Below are positions 43,727-51,509 of a stretch of 64,000 nt of DNA, one piece after another; the first letter of the stretch is position 1; every line of letters begins with the position of its first letter. This stretch comes from UBA4427 sp045106235 (lineage in GTDB: Bacteria; Myxococcota_A; UBA9160; UBA4427): assembly GCA_045106235.1 (NCBI GenBank), contig JBGCEJ010000012.1, positions 186,001 to 250,000 on the forward strand, read 5' to 3'. The notes beneath the pieces are model-generated. The model did no database searches. It was not told where the DNA came from and saw only the letters and a list, made by a program, of their open reading frames with translations. Made by a program: the position numbers and the translations under genes.

Positions 43727-44191
43727 ATGGACCCTAAGCTTATTTTCTGGATCGCGGCGCTGATCAATCTCGCGATTCTCTGTCTCGTTGCGATCTTGGG
43801 TGTGCGGCATGCCCGTCGAGGAGAGATCGCCCGCCATCTTCGCTCGATGAAAATCGCGACCGCCCTCGTTTTGGCCTTCCTGGGCTCCTATGTCCTCAAA
43901 GTGCTCATTCTCGGCCGGGAAGATCAGTCGGTTTGGACACTCTTTGACATATGGGTCCTCCGAATTCACGAGATGTTTGTTCTGGTGATGCTGATTGCGG
44001 GCGCGTTCGCTTGGTCTCAGGGCAGAAAGCTCCGAGGGACACGCCTCGTCACCCACGACCCCGCGGATCCAGAGCCAGACACCAAGGTCGCGCGGCTTCA
44101 TCGCATCGCGGGGCGCACGGCGGTCATTAACTCAGTCCTCGGATTCCTGATGGCGATCGGCGTCATTGCCGGCATGTTCGCACGGCTTTGA
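43727..44191 (+). CDS. DUF420-like membrane protein
   Basis: Small membrane protein of 154 aa with four predicted helices. Conserved-looking polar residues match the DUF420 pattern: Asn in ALINLAIL, RHARRGEIARHLRSMK in the first loop, RIHEM in helix 3 and RLHRIAGRTA before helix 4. Function unknown; DUF420 members often accompany respiratory oxidases. The last codons CGG CTT TGA lie inside the palindromic repeat that begins at 44182. Confidence 0.65.
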   Translation: MDPKLIFWIAALINLAILCLVAILGVRHARRGEIARHLRSMKIATALVLAFLGSYVLKVLILGREDQSVWTLFDIWVLRIHEMFVLVMLIAGAFAWSQGRKLRGTRLVTHDPADPEPDTKVARLHRIAGRTAVINSVLGFLMAIGVIAGMFARL

Positions 44192-44272
44192 TGTGACGCG
44201 CGCAGGGCGCGCTTGGGCCGCAGGCGCTGTTTATGTGGCGCTCGCAGAGCGCGCTTGGGCTGCGGGCGCTTT
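44182..44272 (+). repeat. GC-rich palindromic repeat, copies B1 and B2
   Basis: Two units (about 44182-44229 and 44230-44272), each with GCGCGCTTGGG[C/-]-GC-GGCGCT cores. The first 48 nt match 45286-45333 in inverted orientation with a single mismatch (A/G at 44222). The repeat starts within the last two sense codons and stop of the DUF420-like gene. Confidence 0.85.
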
Positions 44273-44276
44273 TTTT
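44248..44276 (+). terminator. Intrinsic terminator formed by repeat unit B2
   Basis: AGCGC (44248-44252) pairs with GCGCT (44266-44270), followed by a run of seven T on the + strand (44270-44276). It is 57 nt after the stop of the rightward DUF420-like gene, a sensible place for a terminator. Confidence 0.6.
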
Positions 44277-44292
44277 GTGGCGCGCGCGGGGG

Positions 44293-45237
44293 TTAGATGA
44301 TGGCTTGGAGTTCGGACATCATTTCGGTGGATGCGCGCTCGATAATTTCGTTGGGGTCGGAGAGGCAGGAGAGAACGAAGTGCCGGCAGCCGGCCTTTGC
44401 GAAGTCCCGCATCTGCTCGAGGCAGTCTTCGGGTTTTCCGAGCAGGCAATAGCGCTTCGACGCCTCTTCGAAATCTGTGTTGTAAATCTTCCCGAGCATC
44501 GCTGCTGCGCGTTGGTGAGCAGCCTCGTACGAATCGTCGAGTACGGTGAAAAGCAGCGCCGCAGTTTGGAAAGGCTTTCCCGCCCGGCCCGCGTCCCGTG
44601 CATGTTCCGCGATCGCGGACATATTGGCGGTGTAGGTCGGGACATCGCACATATGCGAGATATATCCGTCGCCAAGCCGCCCCGCGCGCTTCATCGAGAC
44701 GGCTTTGCGTCCGCCGACGATGATGGGAGGGCCGCCTTCTTGGGCAGGCTTCGGCTCGATCTTGATCTTCCCGAAATCGTAGGCCGTGCCGTGATGTTCA
44801 GCCGCGCCCTCGGCCCAAAGCTTGCGCAGGATTTCAATCGACTCGTTGGTTCTCGGCCCCCGTTCGGAAATCGGGGCAGCGACCGCTTCGAATTCAGGCG
44901 GAAACTCCCCGCCCACGCCCACGCCAAGTCGTAACCGCCCACCGGAGAGCATATCGATGGTTGCGGTCATTTTCGCTGTCAGCGTCGGATTGCGGAGCGG
45001 GAGCAGGAGGACGCCGGTTCCCAGTTCGATGCGCTCGGTTGCTGCGGCCACAAAAGAAAGCAGGCTCAGGCATTCGATCACGGGAATATGAAACGCGATA
45101 TGGTCGCCCGTCCAGACCGAACTCAACCCCGCATCTTCGATCTTGCGGACAATCTCAAGCACGGACCCTCGGTCTGAACCCGGCAGCATCAGCCCGAGCT
45201 TGACCTCATCCACCACATTCAGTCCATCAAAATCCAA
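44293..45237 (-). CDS. LLM class flavin-dependent oxidoreductase
   Basis: Luciferase-like oxidoreductase, 314 aa. It has EVKLGLMLPGSDRGSVLEIV, LSSVWTGDHIAFHIPV, ERIELGTGVLLLPLRNPTL, MTATIDMLSGGRLRLGVGVG and the GGRKAVSMKRAGRLGDGYIS segment. FMN or F420 is expected as cofactor. The start is unsure: TTG 45237 gives the longest form, GTG 45216 or 45213 are alternatives. The gene is bracketed by the inverted repeats B (12 nt beyond its 3' end) and C (12 nt before its start), so it may have arrived or been re-arranged with them. Confidence 0.85.
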   Translation of the reverse strand: MDFDGLNVVDEVKLGLMLPGSDRGSVLEIVRKIEDAGLSSVWTGDHIAFHIPVIECLSLLSFVAAATERIELGTGVLLLPLRNPTLTAKMTATIDMLSGGRLRLGVGVGGEFPPEFEAVAAPISERGPRTNESIEILRKLWAEGAAEHHGTAYDFGKIKIEPKPAQEGGPPIIVGGRKAVSMKRAGRLGDGYISHMCDVPTYTANMSAIAEHARDAGRAGKPFQTAALLFTVLDDSYEAAHQRAAAMLGKIYNTDFEEASKRYCLLGKPEDCLEQMRDFAKAGCRHFVLSCLSDPNEIIERASTEMMSELQAII

Positions 45238-45249
45238 ACCACCCCCACC

Positions 45250-45333
45250 CCGCGGCCCAAGCGCGCTCCGCGCGCGTCACATAGCCAGCGCCCGCGGCCC
45301 AAGCGCGCCCTGCGCGCGTCACATCAAAGCCGT
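45250..45333 (-). repeat. GC-rich palindromic repeat, copies C1 and C2
   Basis: Inverted relative to copy B. C1 (45286-45333) is 47/48 identical to 44182-44229. C2 (about 45250-45285) is a second unit ending just before the LLM start. On the minus strand C1 begins within the last codons of the SH3-protein gene (CGG CTT TGA), exactly as B begins in the DUF420-like gene. Confidence 0.85.
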
Positions 45334-45929
45334 ATGCGGGAGGAGGGGCGTCGGGTGGAGTTGCGATGGAGGAAGGCGCCGATGATCATGCCCAGCGCGA
45401 GGATCAGCGCGCCTGTGATCCACTCCTGGTAGCGGCTACCAGCGCGGAGTTCGTAGTTCTCGATGTTGAGGGACTCGATCTGTTCGCGCTGCCCCGAGTC
45501 TGAAGCCGCCAGGGTGGCGTTGGCCTCGCGAAGACGGGAGGCCTCGCCGCGGATGTCTTCGAGCTCGGTGCGAAGCGTGGCGGTTTCCGTCTCAAGCATG
45601 CCCAGGCGAAGCGTCGGCGGCGGCTCAGTTTCGAGGTAGCCGGCGGGGATCCAGCCGACCTTGCCCTCGGCGGTTCGAACGCGGGTCCAGCTTTCGCTAC
45701 GGCCGAGGACGGTCATGGCATCACCCGTCTCGACGGACTGGAGAATCTTGTACTGCGTGCCGGCGCCAGAGCGCAGGTTCAGCCGAATGCTGCCCTTAAT
45801 CCACGCGGGCTCTGCGGCGGCACTTCCCGCGGCGAGCACGATCAGGATAAAAGACGCAGCAATCCATACGGCGGATCGGGCGGACTGGTCAGAGATGAAG
45901 CGAAAGGACGGCGAGCGGAACGAATGCAA
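45324..45929 (-). CDS. SH3-domain membrane protein
   Basis: Exported protein of 201 aa. A signal peptide or anchor (SAVWIAASFILIVLAAGSAAA) is followed by a bacterial SH3 domain (GSIRLNLRSGAGTQYKILQ..., VRTAEGKVGWIPAGYLE), a coiled-coil (TLRTELEDIRGEASRLREAN...) and a C-terminal membrane helix (ITGALILALGMIIGAFL). This is the layout of the TIGR04211/YgiM family. I chose TTG 45929 because GGGAG sits 6 nt upstream; the ATG at 46037 would add 36 residues before the signal peptide. Its last codons are part of repeat C. Confidence 0.8.
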   Translation of the reverse strand: MHSFRSPSFRFISDQSARSAVWIAASFILIVLAAGSAAAEPAWIKGSIRLNLRSGAGTQYKILQSVETGDAMTVLGRSESWTRVRTAEGKVGWIPAGYLETEPPPTLRLGMLETETATLRTELEDIRGEASRLREANATLAASDSGQREQIESLNIENYELRAGSRYQEWITGALILALGMIIGAFLHRNSTRRPSSRIRL

Positions 45930-46112
45930 TCGAAACTCCCGATGCGGGGGGCGGCGGAAGACAGTAGAAGAAGCCCAAAAATGAAAGTGTGACGCGTCAC
46001 ACCTACACACGAACGGGCTAGGCCTTGTATAGGTCATACCGTCCGCGTCTCAAGGGGGTGTTCTGCATCAATTCGGAGTGAGGCGATTTGGACGCGGCGA
46101 AGTCGGCGAGGA

Positions 46113-48470
46113 TCAGTGATGCCGCAGCGCGCGAAATCGGCCGGCCGCGCTCAGCGCGCACGCGGCGATCAAGATCCCGATTGAGAATCCAGGCTCCGGT
46201 GCGGCCATGGGATCGTCGAGCAAGGCGCATCGCAACTCCGTCGGCCCGGCGGCGCAGAGATCGGCTCGGCCGTCGCCGTCCACATCCGCCATCGAGAAAG
46301 TCGCGGCGCGTTCCGTTGGCAAGAAGCCGGCCGCGTTCGAGAAATCAGGTCCAGCCAGGTGGTTCCGCGCCGAGAAGCGTCCGTCGATGGAGTAAAGGCA
46401 GAGTGCACCCGCCGCGCCGCGGCCACAAAGGTCGGCTTGGCCGTCGCCCGAGAAATCACCGAGACGAAGCGTTCCCCAATATCCCTCAGCCCCGCCCCAG
46501 CCAAATCCGTCCGAGTATTCGGCCTGAGAGCGCATTGCAGGATGTTCGAAGAGCCCGAGCGCCGGGTTGGCGACCGCGCAGTATACGCCGGTCGTCCCGC
46601 GCTCGCAGAGGTCGGCATCTCCGTCGCCGTCGATGTCTCCGAGCATGAGTGTTTTTCCGACCTGCGCTTCGGGCAGCGCGAGCAAGGGGACCCAACTCGA
46701 ATCCAGCCAGGTCGATGGCGGGCCGAAGTCAACACCATCGCTTAATAGGCATTGGATTTCGCCTCCGCGATAGCCGCAGAGATCGGCTCGGTCATCTCCG
46801 TTGATATCGCCGAGTCGAAGGGAGCGGTAGACGGATTCGGTTGTGCCCCCGTCCGCATCGGAGAATGTGGCAGACCAGTTTCGGAAATCCGTAAAGGCGG
46901 TTCCTGTCGAGCGCACGCAGAGCATGCCGTCGCCGCCGCGTCCGCATAGGTCTGCGTTCCCGTCCCCGTCGAGGTCGCCTAGCATCATGGTCGTGCCATG
47001 CTCGGGGAATCCCCATTGGTCGTCGTCGCCGTAGTTTGGATGCCATTCCGATGCGGCTGCGAAGAAGCCGTCGCCGATCGCCAGGGCGCAGAAGAGGCTC
47101 GTTGCGCGCCGGGCGCAAACATCGTCGAGGCCGTCGCCGTTCAGGTCGCCGAATTCGAGGCTCTCGTAACGTTCGGGGTCGATGCCGAGTTCGAGGGAGG
47201 AGAAGCTCGCGCCCATGCCAGCAGGGAAGTTGGGTTTTGCGCTGATCTCCCAGCTGCGGCTCGCCCCGGAACAGGTCGACAGGAGCGGGAGCGTAGGCCC
47301 TGCTTCGAGGCAGAGTCCGTCTCGTCCGCGGATATGTCCATCCGTGAAGAATGTTAGGTTCTGGCCATCGCCGATTCCGCAGGGAGCGAGGCCGATGGAC
47401 TCGGCCGGGCCTCCGGGCGCGGGGGAGACGAGGCAGTGATCTCCGTGGCGGATATCGCGTTCGGTAAGAAAGAAGGCCTGTTCCGGAATGTCTGCACAGG
47501 GCGCGAAGCCGACCGCTTCCGCGAGCCCTCCGAAATCGGAGACCGAAAGACATTCGCCGAGGGGCCCTGATCCTGTTCCCATGTAGACGAGACTCGCTTG
47601 AGTTTCCTTCACGTCCGCGATCGGAATTTCACGCTGGTTCCAGGCGGTGGGTCCTACGCCGGGGTCGAAGGGGCCGTAGGTGTTGATGATCGCATGGCTC
47701 TCGGCGATTTCCGCAGGCGAGAGGTTGATGGGTTGGTCGGCGATATTATACGCGCGATAGGCGCGGAGCCGATGTCGCTGATGGCTCGCGAGGTGGGCCT
47801 CGAAGGCGAAGCGGCCCGAATGGAAATGGTCCGAGTGGTCGCTGCCGTGATAGGCCGTCATGTCTTGAATGCGAAGGATCTCCGGCGCGCGGGCGCGAAT
47901 AATCGCGACCAGAGTGTCGATCAGCTCGCTTCGGGTGTACTGCTCGCTGCCGTCGATGGCGTGAATGAGGGTGCCGGGGAGTCCTTCCCAGACGTTGCGC
48001 AGGCTTTCGTTGCCCGTGATGGCGTAGCCCGTGCCTCCGGGGTTTCCGTCCGGGAGGCGCATGAAGACGACCACGATCTGCGGCGCGGCATCGAGTCGAA
48101 AAGCAGTCAGCGCATGCTCGTCGGCGGTATACGAAATTTCGGACCATGCATTCGGAACGCCGGCCATGCTTGCGTAGGCCGCGCGGATACCGAGTTCCCG
48201 GGATTGCCAATGGCCGTCGGTCCGCCCCGCATCGCCGGCGGTGAGGTAAACGGTCCAACTCGCGTCGCCCGTGTCGATGCCGCTCGGGAGTGCGGGCGTC
48301 ATGAAGTAGAGATCGTCGTCTTCGTGCGCCACGATGAGCAGCTGCCCGGACGCGAATGCCGCCGGTGCGGCGAACAAGGGCGTTAAAGCAGCAAGGGTTA
48401 GGGCTAGGGCGAGGGCGAGGGCGGGGGCGGGAATGCCGAGCCGGAATAGGCGCGCGACGAGGATGTGCAT
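46113..48470 (-). CDS. PIG-L deacetylase / lectin-like / FG-GAP fusion with PEP-CTERM anchor
   Basis: Large exported protein, 785 aa. A signal peptide (about 1-41, with an Ala-Leu repeat) is followed by a PIG-L/LmbE deacetylase domain with zinc motif VAHEDDD (His49, Asp51, Asp52) and a late HSDHFHSGR (His212-217). A ricin-type lectin-like stretch (about 305-410) follows with repeated LAPC/CL patterns. Then come six FG-GAP-type Ca-binding repeats (GDLNGDG, GDLDGDG, GDINGDD, GDIDGDG, GDFSGDG, ADVDGDG, each followed by DLC or DVC). The tail is a PEP-CTERM signal (AAPEPGFS, hydrophobic helix, RFRALRHH). It probably deacetylates an amino-sugar polymer at the cell surface. ATG 48470 is chosen for the signal peptide; the frame extends to 48548. 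Confidence 0.87.
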   Translation of the reverse strand: MHILVARLFRLGIPAPALALALALTLAALTPLFAAPAAFASGQLLIVAHEDDDLYFMTPALPSGIDTGDASWTVYLTAGDAGRTDGHWQSRELGIRAAYASMAGVPNAWSEISYTADEHALTAFRLDAAPQIVVVFMRLPDGNPGGTGYAITGNESLRNVWEGLPGTLIHAIDGSEQYTRSELIDTLVAIIRARAPEILRIQDMTAYHGSDHSDHFHSGRFAFEAHLASHQRHRLRAYRAYNIADQPINLSPAEIAESHAIINTYGPFDPGVGPTAWNQREIPIADVKETQASLVYMGTGSGPLGECLSVSDFGGLAEAVGFAPCADIPEQAFFLTERDIRHGDHCLVSPAPGGPAESIGLAPCGIGDGQNLTFFTDGHIRGRDGLCLEAGPTLPLLSTCSGASRSWEISAKPNFPAGMGASFSSLELGIDPERYESLEFGDLNGDGLDDVCARRATSLFCALAIGDGFFAAASEWHPNYGDDDQWGFPEHGTTMMLGDLDGDGNADLCGRGGDGMLCVRSTGTAFTDFRNWSATFSDADGGTTESVYRSLRLGDINGDDRADLCGYRGGEIQCLLSDGVDFGPPSTWLDSSWVPLLALPEAQVGKTLMLGDIDGDGDADLCERGTTGVYCAVANPALGLFEHPAMRSQAEYSDGFGWGGAEGYWGTLRLGDFSGDGQADLCGRGAAGALCLYSIDGRFSARNHLAGPDFSNAAGFLPTERAATFSMADVDGDGRADLCAAGPTELRCALLDDPMAAPEPGFSIGILIAACALSAAGRFRALRHH

Positions 48471-48579
48471 CTCATCACAATACACGAGTGAGGTTCGATC
48501 TTGCGATCGAATAACATCAACATGTTTGGTTGAGGGCATTTTGCGCACGCGTTGCTTATGCGAGGCCGGGGTCGACGTG

Positions 48580-48629
48580 CTCAGCCTCTCCTCGCCGGTA
48601 GAAGAGGCGAGATGAGAGGAGAGGCTGAG
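48580..48629 (-). terminator. Perfect 14-bp inverted repeat downstream of a PEP-CTERM gene
   Basis: CTCAGCCTCTCCTC (48580-48593) pairs with GAGGAGAGGCTGAG (48616-48629), and an inner GCC/GGC could extend it. It is 7 nt beyond the stop of the leftward gene at 48637-49326 and upstream of the PIG-L gene. No T-run follows on either strand, so its role as terminator is not certain. Confidence 0.5.
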
Positions 48630-48636
48630 TATGAAC

Positions 48637-49326
48637 CTATCGAATAGAGCGTCGGCGGCCGATGAAGCCGAGTGCGCCGATGCCGCTCACGAGAAGGAGC
48701 GGGAGGCTGGGTTCGGGGACGGCGACACCGCCGCTGCCATAGAAAGTTCCGGCGGGCCCCTCGATCACCGCGATCATTTCGCCGCGGGGCATTCCGTTTT
48801 CGTAGATAAACGCATCCCAGGAGGCGCCCTCCCGAAGGTCGCCGTCCACGGCCGCGTAGAAGTTAAAAGTATCGTCGCCGGCGCCGAGCACATTCGAGAT
48901 GTCGCCCCAGATATCGAAGCCCGTATTCCCGAAGAAGTCGATCTCCCGGGTCGCCCAGTTCGTGGCATTCAGCGCGAAGGACTCGTAGCACCAGAATACA
49001 CTGCCGCTTCCGTCGCACTCGAAATCGTTCCCGATCGTATCGAAGTAGGGGGTTGTTCCGATATTGGAGATGCCGACGCCGATGAGTCCGAAGCCGTCGG
49101 CGTTATGCGTAATTTCATACATCCCATCCATTCCGACGGCGGTATCGGTGAAGTAGACGGCTTCATTATTCGGGTCGAGGAGGGTGGGCGTTGCGACGGC
49201 ATTGCCCAGATCGTCGATGAAGCTGAGCTGGGCCGCGGCGGGCAGGGCGACGAGGAGCAGTAAGGCGGATAGAAAAGCGGATGCGATGAACGGCGCGGCG
49301 AGGTTTTGGTTTGAGAGCGGCTGCAT
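48637..49326 (-). CDS. PEP-CTERM sorting domain protein
   Basis: Secreted protein of 229 aa. Signal peptide to about residue 32 (LLLLVALPAAAQ). The body has two Cys (FECDG, FWCYE) and many aromatic/Gly/Asp residues (FNFYAAVDGDL). The C-terminal PEP-CTERM signal reads VPEPSLPLLLVSGIGALG-FIGRRR. AAAGGGA precedes the ATG. It is upstream of the PIG-L fusion on the same strand, separated by a strong hairpin. Function unknown. Confidence 0.83.
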   Translation of the reverse strand: MQPLSNQNLAAPFIASAFLSALLLLVALPAAAQLSFIDDLGNAVATPTLLDPNNEAVYFTDTAVGMDGMYEITHNADGFGLIGVGISNIGTTPYFDTIGNDFECDGSGSVFWCYESFALNATNWATREIDFFGNTGFDIWGDISNVLGAGDDTFNFYAAVDGDLREGASWDAFIYENGMPRGEMIAVIEGPAGTFYGSGGVAVPEPSLPLLLVSGIGALGFIGRRRSIR

Positions 49327-49515
49327 GTTGGATTCCCTTTGAGAAGTTGGGCGGGAAGTGATCTTCCTACCTGATCCAAGGGAATACGCTGAGGGCGTTA
49401 ACTGATCCGAAACGAGCGCGAGCGATCCCCCCGGGATGCCTCAGGTGGCTTTAGGTGGCCTTAGGAGGGGCAGTAGCGGCCAGGAGGAGCGAGACAGAGG
49501 GAGGTCGGAGCGGTT

Positions 49516-50253
49516 CTAGGTCGCCTGGGTCGGCTCGGGAATCAAGCCCCGCCCGTTGGGATTGCGGGTGTAGCGGGTGTATTCGGGTGGAGGGCCCATT
49601 CCGAGGGTTTCGCGCACTTCCTCAATCGGGCGCGCGAGCAGCGTCTCCCAGTCGGCGACGGGGAGCCAGGTCGTTTTCGATCCGCGCTGGTGGGCGAGGT
49701 CAAGAAGTGCGGGGACCTCTTTGATTTTTCTGCCCGTGGCCCATCTCGATAGGCGCGAGAGCCAGCGAAAGGCGGGGCTGCCGTTCTGTTGATGGCTGAA
49801 TGTGAGGAGCTGGAGTTCGCCGAGGATGTCCCGGTGGTATCCCGTGAGCACATGCCAGAGATCGTGCGATGCCCGGAGGTGTTGGTTGAACCGCTTTCGC
49901 GAGGCGTCCGGGGCCAAGATCTCGCGCTCTACGGGTTCGACTTCGGCATCGAGGGCTTGGATCGAGATGTCTTCTCGAAGCATGTAGTCGATAAAGATGC
50001 GACCGACGGAGCCTTCCGGGCAGGACTGCAAAGCCGCTTGGTCTGTGAGTCGCTCAAAAAGAGAGGGCGCACCTTCAAGAATGCGCTGGCCCTCTGGAGT
50101 GGCGAGGAAGCGCTGATAGTTCCGCTCGAATTGGCGGCGGTCGATGGTCATGACCAAGCGGGCGCCGTGAGACGTCTCGTTGGGGTCGCGAATGACCTTC
50201 AGTAAAGAATATAGAAGCGGGAAGCGCCGCCGGCGAGCCGTCGGGGAAGCCAT
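49516..50253 (-). CDS. Coq4 family protein
   Basis: Homologue of the ubiquinone-biosynthesis protein Coq4, 245 aa. The defining metal motif HDxxH(x11)E is present as HDLWHVLTGYHRDILGE. Surrounding Coq4 features are MLREDISIQALD and FQ-like helices rich in Arg/Leu. Eukaryotic Coq4 is needed for coenzyme Q synthesis and acts on the C1 position of the ring. Bacterial members are less common, so this may replace a Ubi enzyme or act on another prenylquinone. GGAGGG is upstream of the ATG. No other quinone gene is adjacent. Confidence 0.85.
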   Translation of the reverse strand: MASPTARRRRFPLLYSLLKVIRDPNETSHGARLVMTIDRRQFERNYQRFLATPEGQRILEGAPSLFERLTDQAALQSCPEGSVGRIFIDYMLREDISIQALDAEVEPVEREILAPDASRKRFNQHLRASHDLWHVLTGYHRDILGELQLLTFSHQQNGSPAFRWLSRLSRWATGRKIKEVPALLDLAHQRGSKTTWLPVADWETLLARPIEEVRETLGMGPPPEYTRYTRNPNGRGLIPEPTQAT

Positions 50254-50348
50254 TGCTGGATGCCCTCCAATCGTTCAACGAAGGGAGGGTAGCGTACGCG
50301 GGTGGCTTTGGCCTACGCGGTCATCGAGGCCTAGATCGCCTAGACGGC

Positions 50349-50780
50349 TTATGCCGACGCGTTCTCGAAGGCGTCCTCGATAAACGCTGCACATTCCGTT
50401 GGGCTGAAGGGCTTCTGTAGGAATTCGTTCTCGGCAAGGTCCGGGAGATTGAGCGGCATGGCGGACATCATCACAAACTGCGCGTCCGGAACACGCTCCT
50501 GGCAGATCTTGCGTAGCTCGTATCCGCTCCGGGAATCTGCGAGTAGGAAGTCTGAGAGCACGAGGTCAAAACCGGGGGATCCATCAAGCCACATCGCGGC
50601 CTCGTGGACAGTCGATGCGAACTGAACATGCACATTCTCGTCCATGCCCTGGACGACCTGCTGAATCAGCATGCAAAGATCGATGTCGTCTTCGACGACA
50701 AGGATGTGCCGTGAAGCTTCTTGGCTTCGCCGCTCGGAATTCAGCGGGGCGGAGGATTGAGCAGAATTGAGATTGAACAT
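50349..50780 (-). CDS. Stand-alone receiver protein
   Basis: Single-domain response regulator, 143 aa. After a 24-residue polar tail comes a complete receiver: acidic pair in ILVVEDDIDL, phospho-acceptor Asp in FDLVLSDFLLAD, Ser in VMMSAMP and Lys in LQKPFS. There is no output domain. ATG 50780 follows CGGAGAAA; the longer frame to 50849 is not needed. It lies 16 nt downstream of a similar receiver gene, so the two are probably co-transcribed. Confidence 0.85.
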   Translation of the reverse strand: MFNLNSAQSSAPLNSERRSQEASRHILVVEDDIDLCMLIQQVVQGMDENVHVQFASTVHEAAMWLDGSPGFDLVLSDFLLADSRSGYELRKICQERVPDAQFVMMSAMPLNLPDLAENEFLQKPFSPTECAAFIEDAFENASA

Positions 50781-50796
50781 TCGATTTCTCCGGCTT

Positions 50797-51255
50797 TCAG
50801 ATGATGCTGACGGGTCGCTGAGAAAGGCGACCTGAAGGCATAAGAACATCGTGAAGGAAGGCCTTCAGAAGCTGGAGGGAGAACGGCTTCGGAAGGATTT
50901 GAACGCTTCGTTCATGCGAGGTCAAGTCGATCAATCGCATGAGGTCCATGGACGACATCATCGCCAGGCCTGCGTCGGGTTGTTGTTCGCGGACGACTTC
51001 GATCAGGTCCACGCCCTGTTCGCCTGCGTCCAAGAAATTATCGAGAAGAACAAAGTCGTAGCGATGTTCAGAAAGAAGCTGGCGCGCAATCGCCCCAGTC
51101 TCGGCGACATCGACTCGGAGATCTTCGGTCACGACGCCAGCGATTCGGCCGACGATTTCGGCGAGGTCACGATCGTCTTCGACTACAAGCATGCGACTTT
51201 GGCTGGGAGGCTCGATCGCGCGGCTCGGTAGGATGCTGGTTGAGGGCAGGCTCAT
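50797..51255 (-). CDS. Stand-alone receiver protein
   Basis: Single-domain response regulator, 152 aa. Receiver landmarks: MLVVEDDRDLAE, Asp in YDFVLLDNFLDAG, Ser pair in AMMSSMD and Lys in ILPKPFS. A 20-residue Ser/Pro-rich N-terminus precedes it. It resembles the next gene closely enough to suggest an old duplication. It is divergent from the hybrid kinase at 51510 across 254 bp in which I see no other element. May be a phosphate shuttle or sink for the kinases of the island. Confidence 0.85.
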   Translation of the reverse strand: MSLPSTSILPSRAIEPPSQSRMLVVEDDRDLAEIVGRIAGVVTEDLRVDVAETGAIARQLLSEHRYDFVLLDNFLDAGEQGVDLIEVVREQQPDAGLAMMSSMDLMRLIDLTSHERSVQILPKPFSLQLLKAFLHDVLMPSGRLSQRPVSII

Positions 51256-51509
51256 GATGACTCCGGATGTGTGTTTTTCGACGCGGACTGTTTAGAGGTT
51301 TACGGTCACATACGTGGAGTCCGTGTAGAGATCGCGTCCAGTTTTCTGGTCAATTCCACGTTTTGGGGGAAGGGCGGCGGAAGGAATTTTGCAGCGAGGA
51401 CATAGATCTTTCCCCTGATTCCTTTCTCATTGAAATGGTCCGTTCTCACTCAAGTTCGCTGCTCAGATGACCGTACTGGGGCTAAATACCCCAAGAGAGC
51501 TTCGAGCAA

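Noticed and set aside
48394..48432. Telomere-like GGGTTAGGGCTAGGGCGAGGG run
   Set aside because: It encodes the Ala-Leu repeat of the PIG-L protein's signal peptide, so ordinary low-complexity coding sequence explains it.
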